From: RPRI01 sp051233685
Lineage (GTDB): Bacteria > Desulfobacterota > Desulfobacteria > Desulfobacterales > RPRI01
Direction of reading: 5' to 3'
Assembly (NCBI RefSeq): GCF_051233685.1
Contig: NZ_JBAMMY010000069.1
Span: forward strand, 1-6,034
Length of the DNA stretch: 6,034 nt
Both the position numbers and the translations under genes were made by a program. Position 1 is the first letter of the stretch. Every line of letters starts with the position of its first letter. This document shows, one piece after another, positions 1 through 5,909 of the stretch. The notes beneath the pieces were generated by a model. The model was not told where the DNA came from. It saw nothing but the letters and a program-made list of their open reading frames with translations, and made no database searches.

Positions 1-1
1 A

Positions 2-511
2 GCAGAAACCCAGGGGGTTGAACTGGTTGCACCGGTTATGGGAGCCCCGAAAGAAGATAAGCTTAGCCTTTGCGACTTTGATATATCCGATGATGGTCGT
101 ATTTTAGCCTGTCCGCAAGGGCATCCGCCTGTTGCAGTCAAGAAGAAAAAGCGCAACAGTGTGGGTTTTGATATGGAAGTTTGCAGCAATTGTCCCAAAC
201 AGTCACAATGCCCGGTTAAAAAAGGCCGCAAGTTTTTTTACCTGCGGTTTACGGAAAAAGACAAACGTGTTGTCATGCGCAGGTTGTATGAAAGAACCGA
301 CGAGTTCAAAGATCGTTACCGCTGGCGCTCCGGAGTTGAAGCCACCATGTCGGAATATGACCGGAAAACCGGGGTCAAGCATCTTCGTGTTCGAGGTCTT
401 AAAGCTGTGAGTTATTGTGCCGTGCTGAAAGCTCTGGCAGTGAACATCTTTAGAGCTGCAGCATTCAGAATGGCACAAATGATGCCAAAGCAAGGGTTAT
501 GTGCGGTATAA
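2..511 (+). CDS. IS1182-like DDE transposase, C-terminal part (gene enters from outside the window)
   Basis: The frame is open from base 2, so the ATG at 38 is an internal methionine and not the start; the visible part is 169 residues. The N-terminal visible stretch (GVELVAPVMG) resembles the segment after the second catalytic aspartate in IS1182/IS5-type DDE transposases. Next comes a cysteine cluster (CSNCPKQSQC) typical of the DDE_Tnp_1_6-type C-terminal domain. Then follows RSGVEATMSEYDRKTGVKHL, which carries the presumed catalytic Glu, and a final RVRGLKAV...NIFRAA helix. The protein would cut and join the ends of its own element. The catalytic aspartates lie to the left, so intactness cannot be judged. 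The stop at 509-511 looks natural. It points toward the broken hsdR end, so its right IS end should lie within the next ~100 bases. IS1182 assignment is by motif recall; a related IS5-group family is the alternative. Confidence 0.85.
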   Translation, partial: AETQGVELVAPVMGAPKEDKLSLCDFDISDDGRILACPQGHPPVAVKKKKRNSVGFDMEVCSNCPKQSQCPVKKGRKFFYLRFTEKDKRVVMRRLYERTDEFKDRYRWRSGVEATMSEYDRKTGVKHLRVRGLKAVSYCAVLKALAVNIFRAAAFRMAQMMPKQGLCAV

Positions 512-520
512 CAGCCGCAC
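501..520 (+). terminator. Stem-loop across the transposase stop codon, possible weak terminator
   Basis: GTGCGG at 501-506 pairs with CCGCAC at 515-520. A T-G wobble at 507/514 extends this to 7 bp, leaving a 6-base loop that contains the TAA stop. It is followed by an A/T-rich stretch with only short T runs (TTTT at ~529), so it is a weak rho-independent terminator at best. It could instead limit read-through translation or transcription into or out of the element. Confidence 0.35.
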
Positions 521-617
521 TATTAGTATTTTGCATATATCAAAGAACAATTTATACTTTTTTTAACCAAAAATTAACATCAGGTGCTAATATTTAGGAG
601 TTGTCACAAAATAACGT
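512..617. other. AT-rich non-coding junction between two IS elements
   Basis: This stretch holds no plausible gene on either strand. It lies between the stop of the plus-strand IS1182-like transposase and the stop of the minus-strand ISAzo13-like remnant, so it should contain the right ends of both elements abutting tail to tail. A candidate IS terminus is the sequence around 598-612 (GGAGTTGTCACAAAAT), which is more complex than the flanking A/T tract. Only one copy of it lies in the window, so this cannot be tested here. T-rich and A-rich runs at ~552-570 are not preceded by a stable stem. Confidence 0.45.
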
Positions 618-773
618 TTACAATTTATCTGTTGATCGATATGGCATTATTGTATAATTCCAATCTCCATGGAATTCATTACGACTGATATTTACTCGGC
701 GAAGATCCTTATCTGATATTTTAATACCTTTCGGATATTTATTGGTGTCAAGTTGACATTTTACTGTTTCTGG
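618..773 (-). pseudogene. ISAzo13-family transposase, C-terminal remnant (~50 codons)
   Basis: On the minus strand a frame with no start codon runs from the hsdR junction to a TAA at 618-620. It reads TVKCQLDTNKYPKGIKISDK, then DLRRVNISRNEFHGDWNYTI, then MPYRSTDKL. The LDT.xYP.G.KxSD motif followed by EFHGDWNYTI is the C-terminal signature of ISAzo13 (Rhodopirellula-type DDE) transposases. Upstream in this frame two TGA codons lie in hsdR sequence, so transposase homology begins within a few bases of 765-771. Almost the whole transposase (family members are roughly 400 residues) and the element's left end are gone. The remnant cannot be active. It overlaps the last codons of the truncated hsdR in another frame. 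Recognition is from motif memory and the remnant is short, but the motif is distinctive. Confidence 0.75.
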
Positions 774-2673
774 TCATCACCATCTTGATTTTTTCTATCG
801 GCTTTATTTCTTTACGGTCTTTCTCCGAAAGCGTTACCCCATCATCACATTCCAGGACTTCCGCCCATTGTGGACGAAGTTTAATGATTTCCTTGTACAA
901 GTCGTATGCAATCTGCCTGCTCGATGAAACAAACATGATTTTGCCCAGAACTGTTGAGCCTTCTTCAACCCGTTCCTCATAGTGGGTTACAAAATCTTTT
1001 GCCAACTCTTGAAGGCGGTCGGAGTCTCCGAGAATGACCTCCATGCTGGTAACAGCCTTTTTACTTTCTTCTATCTGGTAATCATTGGTTCCTTCATCTG
1101 CGCATTGCTCGTAATATTCTTCGATTTCCTGAAGTTTCTTTTCATCGAGAAGCACCTTGGCTGCTCTTCCTTCGTAAACAATGCGAACAGTGATATTGTC
1201 CTGAACCGATTCCTTCATCGTGTAGGCATCGACAACCTTACCAAAGACATCAAGGGTGGCATCTATTGGCGTACCGGTGAATCCAACATACGTGGCGTTG
1301 GGCAATGAATCGTGCAGGTATTTGGCAAAGCCATAGGTCTTTTTTACACCGTCTGCTGTTAAACGAACCTTCTGGTCAAGGTTGATTTGCGAACGATGGG
1401 CTTCATCGGAAATACAGATGACATTCGACCGGTCTGTCAGCAATTTCATGTCTTCGGTGAATTTCTGAATGGTCGTGAGGAAAACACCGCCGCTGTTTCT
1501 GTTTTGCAGGTAATTGCGGAGTTCTTCCCTGCTTTCAACACTGATAACCGTTTCATCACCGATGAATTTCTTGGCATTAGTGAATTGCCCTGAAAGCTGG
1601 TCGTCTAAATCGGTTCGGTCGGTAATAAGAACAATGGTCGGGCTCGAAAAATGGGTGCTCTTCATCAAAAGACGCGTAAGGTAGAGCATGGTATAGCTTT
1701 TTCCGCTTCCGGTGGCACCGAAATAAGTTCCACCTTTACCATCGCCCTCTGGTCTCATGTTTTCCTTAATGGAATGAAAGAGCTTTCTTGCCGCGTAGTA
1801 CTGCGGATAGCGGCATACAATCTTGATGTCTTCTTTGGCAGTGTCGGGGAAGTAGACGAAGTTTCGGATTATATCGGCGAGGCGCTGGCGGTTGAAAATC
1901 CCTTTGACCATGGTGTACAGGGAATTGATACCATCTTTTTCTTTAAGTTCGTAGCCGTCTGTCTTGCGCCAGGCATAGTAGAAATCATACGGGGCAAAAA
2001 GAGAGCCTGCTCTATTGTTTACGCCGTCGCTGATAACGCAAAAAACATTGTATTTCAGCAGTTCTGGAATATCCCGCCTGTAACGGATGGTCAACTGATC
2101 GTAGGCATTTTTTATGGTTGTATTTTCTTTGATTGCACTTTTAAACTCGATGACAACAAGCGGAATGCCGTTGATATAGACAATGGCATCGGGTATTCGT
2201 TTCTCATAGCCCTGTATTTCAAGCTGGTTTACAATCTTGTAGATATTATGACTGGTGTCGTATTCTGCCGGTTTTTCTGCGACAATGGTTGTTAGTTCGT
2301 CCGCTTTTGGTTTTAGAGTCGGGGGGAGATTGCTGTAATCAATCAGTTCGATGAAAAGGTCTTTCTTAGTGCGGTCTTCGCGTTTGAGAACGAACCCATC
2401 GGCAACGAGTTTATTAATTTCCTTGTTGCTTTCATAAAGAGCGGAAGAAGGATATAGCTCAAGTTTGCGAATTATCGAAGCGATTTCATTCAGGGTGATA
2501 TATTCGGATGAATATCTGTTGAGAAGGTATTGTTTCAGGTCGTCATGAAGTAGTACATCCGGCATTTCTTTGTGGATGTGGTCGCCGGTAAGGTGTTTGT
2601 AGCCTTCGGCTTCAAAGAGTTCGATTACCGCTTGTTCGAGTTTTTCTTCAGTGAATTTCATTTTTCGGGTCAT
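748..2673 (-). CDS. hsdR: Type I restriction enzyme R subunit (HsdR), 3'-truncated, probable pseudogene
   Basis: HsdR is the DNA-translocating and cleaving subunit of type I R-M enzymes, which cut unmodified foreign DNA in complex with HsdM and HsdS. In the 641-residue product the N-terminal PD-(D/E)xK nuclease is visible, with Asp162 (PDAIV) and EFK at 176-178. The first RecA-like motor domain follows: Walker A GATGSGKS (319-326), TDRTDLDDQ (351-359), DEAH box (423-426) and FTGTP (465-469). The second motor domain starts (KIMFVSSSRQIA, ~578-589) but stops after MVMTRN (631-636), followed by five foreign residues and a TGA. Family members are about 1000 residues. The missing part carries the late helicase motifs (the GFDVP and QxxxRVNR regions) and the HsdM-contacting C-terminus, so translocation and restriction should be lost. 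The better start may be the ATG at 2661 (MKFTEEKLE, typical for the family) rather than 2673. Neither has a Shine-Dalgarno, which suggests translational coupling to rhuM. Confidence 0.95.
   Translation of the reverse strand: MTRKMKFTEEKLEQAVIELFEAEGYKHLTGDHIHKEMPDVLLHDDLKQYLLNRYSSEYITLNEIASIIRKLELYPSSALYESNKEINKLVADGFVLKREDRTKKDLFIELIDYSNLPPTLKPKADELTTIVAEKPAEYDTSHNIYKIVNQLEIQGYEKRIPDAIVYINGIPLVVIEFKSAIKENTTIKNAYDQLTIRYRRDIPELLKYNVFCVISDGVNNRAGSLFAPYDFYYAWRKTDGYELKEKDGINSLYTMVKGIFNRQRLADIIRNFVYFPDTAKEDIKIVCRYPQYYAARKLFHSIKENMRPEGDGKGGTYFGATGSGKSYTMLYLTRLLMKSTHFSSPTIVLITDRTDLDDQLSGQFTNAKKFIGDETVISVESREELRNYLQNRNSGGVFLTTIQKFTEDMKLLTDRSNVICISDEAHRSQINLDQKVRLTADGVKKTYGFAKYLHDSLPNATYVGFTGTPIDATLDVFGKVVDAYTMKESVQDNITVRIVYEGRAAKVLLDEKKLQEIEEYYEQCADEGTNDYQIEESKKAVTSMEVILGDSDRLQELAKDFVTHYEERVEEGSTVLGKIMFVSSSRQIAYDLYKEIIKLRPQWAEVLECDDGVTLSEKDRKEIKPIEKIKMVMTRNSKMST
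764..771. other. Junction: hsdR broken at the ISAzo13-like remnant
   Basis: On the minus strand hsdR-like coding (…KMVMTRN) stops here and ISAzo13-like coding (TVKCQLD…) begins in a different frame. The two sequences share only a few ambiguous bases, so the joint is direct with no recognisable IS left end. This points to an illegitimate deletion or recombination, not a clean transposition. Confidence 0.7.
2648..2673 (-). other. rhuM/hsdR overlap, likely coupling site or fusion joint
   Basis: rhuM reads …DYDPKNEIH-stop here while hsdR reads MTRKMKFTEE… in another frame. MTRK is the out-of-frame reading of the RhuM DYDPK codons, whereas MKFTEEKLE is the usual HsdR N-terminus; this favours the ATG at 2661. 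RhuM-type coding ends just as HsdR-type coding begins, as expected at a deletion joint that uses the bases around ATGAAATTC as shared sequence. Confidence 0.6.
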
Positions 2674-3175
2674 AATCTATACTGGTTGCGTAAATATCTT
2701 TGATTTTCTGGTAAAAAAATCGTTCGGAAAGGCGGATTTCCCTCAGGCGTTCCTGTAACTCATTGAAATAATTCATTGAATTGCCTGTTTTGAACCGTTC
2801 GTCATTCAGGGCAAATCCTTTAACAATGTACTCTTTTAGCTTTTTTGTCGCCCAGATACGGAATTGAGTGGCCAATTGTGATTTAATTCTGTAACCCACT
2901 GAAATTATGGCGTCGAGATTGTAAAATTTCTGATTTCGGCTTACCTCGCGATTTCCTTCTTTTTGAACTTGTAAGTAATCCTTACAAGTTGCTTTTTCGT
3001 CCAATTCACCCTCTTCGTAGATGTTTTTCAGGTGTATGGTGATATTTTGGGGTTTTACCTGAAAAAGTTCGGCCATGAGTTTTTGCGTCAGCCAGACGGT
3101 TTCGTTTTCAAGACGGACATCTATCTTGATATCTCCGGCGGGGGATTGGTAGATAAGCAGTTGGGAGTTATTCAT
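2648..3175 (-). CDS. RhuM-family protein, probably C-terminally truncated
   Basis: RhuM proteins are named after a Salmonella SPI-3 gene. Their biochemical role is unsettled, and they are often found beside type I R-M genes. The 175-residue product shows family hallmarks: VWLTQKLMAELFQV (27-40), NITIHLKNIYEEGEL (44-58), TCKDYLQVQKEGNREVSR (63-80), YNLDAIISVGYRIKS (85-99), QFRIWAT (104-110) and LKEYIVKGFALND (113-125). Full-length relatives are about 330-350 residues and continue past the IDYDPK motif; this one ends four residues later (NEIH, TGA). The whole C-terminal half is therefore absent. The ATG at 3175 overlaps the trlF stop by 8 bases and has a good ribosome-binding site, so the start is secure. 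The 3' end overlaps the hsdR start by 14-26 bases. Either a deletion fused rhuM to hsdR, or this is an established short form of the family. Confidence 0.9.
   Translation of the reverse strand: MNNSQLLIYQSPAGDIKIDVRLENETVWLTQKLMAELFQVKPQNITIHLKNIYEEGELDEKATCKDYLQVQKEGNREVSRNQKFYNLDAIISVGYRIKSQLATQFRIWATKKLKEYIVKGFALNDERFKTGNSMNYFNELQERLREIRLSERFFYQKIKDIYATSIDYDPKNEIH
2966..2990. repeat. Perfect 10-bp inverted repeat inside rhuM
   Basis: AACTTGTAAG (2966-2975) and CTTACAAGTT (2981-2990) are exact reverse complements with a 5-base spacer. The bases encode ATCKDYLQV of RhuM, a conserved stretch of the family, so the repeat may be a by-product of codon choice. On the plus strand it is followed by GCTTTTTC, which resembles a terminator, but no plus-strand gene reads into it. 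On the transcribed minus strand no U tract follows. Confidence 0.5.
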
Positions 3176-5840
3176 AGTATTTATCTTTCCTTTTATTAAA
3201 GGCAGGCATAGCTCCTTCTAAAACTTCTACAATCTTTTTATTAACATCTTTGTTTTCAATGCTCCCGGTAACGGTTGAAAATGAATAATTATTTTCTTTA
3301 TCGAGATTCACATAAATAACCTGTTCGGCGTCAGAAACAACTGCTAAATTCGGATTATGTGTTACCATAATAATCTGCCGCTTCGCTTTTGCAGCTCGAA
3401 TAAATGGAACCAGAATTTTTGCAACGCTATGATTATCAAGGTTATCTTCCGGCTGGTCGATTATAAGCGGTATGTCATTCTTATCAAGCAAGAGATAAAA
3501 TACCAAGAGCAGAGCGCCGCGTTCGCCAGGGGATAACTGTTCAATTCCTTTATCTCCTTGTTTTAGCTGATAATTAAAGTCAATAAATTCAAGTTTAAAT
3601 AAATAATTATACAAACCAGAAACATCTTTAGTTTGTTTATCAACTGATCGCTCGGCATTTTTTTGTCCATCGCGTTTATCATAACGGATTGAATCGACAA
3701 GGCCATCTAATAAACCTACAACAGACTCTTCATCATCAAAATTAACATCTGAGGTTAGCTTTAAAAGTTCTTTTTCAGCACCCTCTTTTGAATAGTATGT
3801 ACCCATTTTCCCATGGTTAATATGGGAAAAAAATCGTGAACTAAAGTCTGGATTGTTAACTAAAGAGGCGGCTATCTCAACCTTATAATCTTTTAAGGTG
3901 TTTGAATTTTTATCAATGATTTCATTTAGGCGACTTTTTACATCTTTATATATTGCAATAACTTCTTGTTTCTTCTTGAAGATGCTCCGTACAACCTTTT
4001 TTCGTTCGTCATACTGTTCATTTAATTCAGGCAGAAGTTCAGTATCAAGAAAATTCATTTCTTTCTTATAAAACGTTATAGTAGAAGGCGTAACATCATC
4101 ACCAATAATTTTGGATTTTTCTTCTTCCCATGATTTTTTAGAATTTAAATAGTCTTGATACTTCTTCTGCTCAGAATCTAACCTCGACTGTTCATCTTTT
4201 AACTGTGTCTGCTTTTCTTCAATTAATACATTTAGTGGTTTTTTCTTGTCCTCAGAATCCACATCACCGAGAACTATCTTTATGTTTTCTAACTTGGTCT
4301 CGTGGTCTGAAATGAGTTTATCTATTTCAGCAAAATCTGTTTTAAAAGAGACCAGCTTTTCGAAATTTATATTAAATGCGGATAAATCATTTTTCTTTTC
4401 AGAAATAAACCGGTTGATCTCAAGTGCCTTTATTTCTATTTCTTTTTTCGTATCTTTTAGGTTTTTAAGAGCAATAAGAATTTCACTTTTTTCCATCTGT
4501 TTTGTTTTGCTATCAGCCACTAATTTTTCAAGCTCTGTTTTCAATCTATTTATCACAGAGATGATTGTTTCGCTTTTTTTCTTCTTTTCTGGATCATCGT
4601 TTGGATCAGAGACAACAGGAGGTTCTACAAGTGCCTTAAGCTCATCTTTTTTTTGGGTTAATTTGTTTTCTATCTCTTTTCTATACACAGCAGTGGATTT
4701 ATGTTCCAATTTAATAATGCTGGAATTAAAAGATTCAATATCATCGAATAGGCTATCTATTTCGGTATCCAGAGTACTCTTTTTCTTTTCAATCAGTTCT
4801 GCAAACGAATATGCACCCAACTTTTCGGAATCGTCGATATGGGAAAAAACAACTTTTTCAATCTCCTTTTGAAATTCTGAAGCAGTGCTTATTTCATTGG
4901 TAAGTCTTTCAAATTGTCCTTGGGGTATATATTTAACTCCCTTAAGATCGCTATCATCTGGATTATCGTTTAAACCCTTGGTGTCTTCGTAGCCACTCTC
5001 CCAAGCAAGAGTTGCTTTGAATTTATCCGCTGTTTTACCGTTTTTTTCGCGAAATTTAGTGCTTGTTAAAAATGAGAAGTCTTCGTTATTATGATAATTG
5101 GAGCAAAGCGAAATAATATCAACAATTGCGCTTTTTCCACTACCTTTGTGGCCGATAATTGCGACTAACTCTTTGTTAAATGGAATAGTAATATTCTCAA
5201 ACCAATTACCATATTTACCATCGTAATCATCAATAGATGATATTCTTAATTCGTTTATATATTTCGTTCGATTATTAGAAACGCGCTCAAATAAATCAGG
5301 TTTATCACCGATGAATACGCGGTCATCCGGTTCATTTAATATTTGCTTTAATCCTTCGAATGTGGGGTCTGCTTTTATCCATGTAAAACAATTCCCGATT
5401 CTATCTTTATCAGAAGAATTAGAATAACAATGAGCATCACTACAATCCAGAAGCAAGTCATTAACTTTTTGTTCTTTCAGTTTTACCTTTGCGTTTCTGA
5501 ATGAAGAAACAGAATCTGCAGCAGTAAAAACAATATGCGCTTTATTAATAATTGTTTTTTTTGTTGCGATAGAAGAGTCAGTCCATTTTAATTCTCCCCA
5601 TTCTGTCTTTCCGATGGCAATTATATATTTATCCTTGAAACAATCTTTTTGGAGAGAGGTGAATATTTGCTCCTCTTTAACATTTAAATTATTGAACCCT
5701 TCCACTAAATCTACATCATACTTGGGAAGTTCACTTTCAGGTACACCTGATTTTATCGAGACTCCTAATTCAGCAACACTCTCTGGGGTTATAGCTCTTG
5801 TCCAAGGTTCACCAGATTCAAGCGTATAACTCTGTTCCAA
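3168..5840 (-). CDS. TrlF-like PHP/SMC-type coiled-coil ATPase, 5'-truncated
   Basis: This resembles the large ATPases annotated as the TrlF family: an N-terminal PHP (metal-dependent phosphoesterase-like) domain joined to an SMC/RecN-like ABC ATPase. Numbering from the TTG at 5840, the end of the PHP domain is visible with SDAH (134-137) and FTWIKADPTFEGLKQI (152-167). The ATPase has Walker A GHKGSGKS (230-237), a Q-loop (IPQGQF, 305-310), ABC signature LSPGERG (769-775), Walker B with DQPED (~795-799), a D-loop DNLD and switch THNP (827-830). Residues ~340-660 are Lys/Glu-rich, probably two antiparallel coiled-coil arms, with a Pro/Asp-rich turn at ~407-420 and no CxxC zinc hook. No ATG occurs in the first 448 codons and homology-like coding continues upstream to ~5909, so the TTG is not a natural start: the PHP N-terminus (HxH motif) is lost at the ISL3 junction. 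The natural stop overlaps rhuM. Confidence 0.88.
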   Translation of the reverse strand: MEQSYTLESGEPWTRAITPESVAELGVSIKSGVPESELPKYDVDLVEGFNNLNVKEEQIFTSLQKDCFKDKYIIAIGKTEWGELKWTDSSIATKKTIINKAHIVFTAADSVSSFRNAKVKLKEQKVNDLLLDCSDAHCYSNSSDKDRIGNCFTWIKADPTFEGLKQILNEPDDRVFIGDKPDLFERVSNNRTKYINELRISSIDDYDGKYGNWFENITIPFNKELVAIIGHKGSGKSAIVDIISLCSNYHNNEDFSFLTSTKFREKNGKTADKFKATLAWESGYEDTKGLNDNPDDSDLKGVKYIPQGQFERLTNEISTASEFQKEIEKVVFSHIDDSEKLGAYSFAELIEKKKSTLDTEIDSLFDDIESFNSSIIKLEHKSTAVYRKEIENKLTQKKDELKALVEPPVVSDPNDDPEKKKKSETIISVINRLKTELEKLVADSKTKQMEKSEILIALKNLKDTKKEIEIKALEINRFISEKKNDLSAFNINFEKLVSFKTDFAEIDKLISDHETKLENIKIVLGDVDSEDKKKPLNVLIEEKQTQLKDEQSRLDSEQKKYQDYLNSKKSWEEEKSKIIGDDVTPSTITFYKKEMNFLDTELLPELNEQYDERKKVVRSIFKKKQEVIAIYKDVKSRLNEIIDKNSNTLKDYKVEIAASLVNNPDFSSRFFSHINHGKMGTYYSKEGAEKELLKLTSDVNFDDEESVVGLLDGLVDSIRYDKRDGQKNAERSVDKQTKDVSGLYNYLFKLEFIDFNYQLKQGDKGIEQLSPGERGALLLVFYLLLDKNDIPLIIDQPEDNLDNHSVAKILVPFIRAAKAKRQIIMVTHNPNLAVVSDAEQVIYVNLDKENNYSFSTVTGSIENKDVNKKIVEVLEGAMPAFNKRKDKYYE
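3185..3192 (-). promoter_or_regulatory. Ribosome-binding site for rhuM
   Basis: Minus-strand AAGGAAAG lies 9 bases before the ATG at 3175 and inside the last codons of trlF. It supports that ATG as the rhuM start and shows that rhuM has its own initiation signal despite overlapping the trlF stop. hsdR, by contrast, lacks one. Confidence 0.65.
3806..3830. repeat. Perfect 9-bp inverted repeat inside trlF
   Basis: TTTTCCCAT (3806-3814) and ATGGGAAAA (3822-3830) are exact reverse complements around a 7-base spacer. The bases encode FFSHINHGKMG. The repeat sits inside normal-looking coding sequence and has no U tract on the transcribed strand, so no terminator role is supported. Confidence 0.4.
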
Positions 5841-5909
5841 TGTATTAAGAAATTGGCTTTTAATTGTTTCTACCGATAATTCGTTCGAAAAAATAGGTTC
5901 CTCGCTATT
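5841..5909 (-). pseudogene. Residual trlF coding sequence upstream of any start codon
   Basis: The trlF frame stays open for 23 codons upstream of the TTG and reads NSEEPIFSNELSVETIKSQF then LNT. The IFSNELS...I..FL pattern looks like the region between the PHP N-terminal motifs and the visible C-terminal PHP part, so genuine trlF sequence reaches to about 5895-5903. It holds no ATG, GTG or TTG start. A GAGGAA at 5898-5903 resembles a Shine-Dalgarno but is followed by no usual start codon at a suitable distance. Confidence 0.6.

Larger units (their letters stand above)
1..600 (+). mobile_element. Right part of an IS1182-like insertion sequence (approximate right limit)
   Basis: The transposase C-terminus plus the following AT-rich tail form the right part of an IS element. 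Its left end is outside the window, so the terminal inverted repeat cannot be matched and the right boundary is not fixed. It must lie between the transposase stop (511) and the ISAzo13-like coding remnant that ends at 618. The limit given is a guess within that interval. No target-site duplication can be assessed. Confidence 0.55.

Noticed and set aside
132..493. Alternative frames overlapping the IS1182-like transposase on both strands
   Set aside because: The transposase frame has clear family motifs; the others look like shadows without homology.
656..676. Inverted repeat AATTCC…GGAATT around a CCATGG
   Set aside because: It is only 6 bp and lies inside the ISAzo13 coding remnant (FHGDWNY codons), so chance plus coding explains it.
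982..2295. Plus-strand open frames at 982-1308, 1387-1593 and 1651-2295 opposite hsdR
   Set aside because: They are antisense to well-supported hsdR coding, show no recognisable motifs and have no convincing ribosome-binding sites.
3806..3830. 9-bp hairpin in trlF as an intragenic terminator
   Set aside because: No U tract follows on the transcribed minus strand and the coding sequence continues normally through it.
4246..4872. Plus-strand 208-residue Ser/Phe-rich open frame opposite the trlF coiled coil
   Set aside because: The Ser/Phe/Leu bias is the antisense image of the Lys/Glu/Asp-rich coiled coil; no motif or start signal supports a gene.
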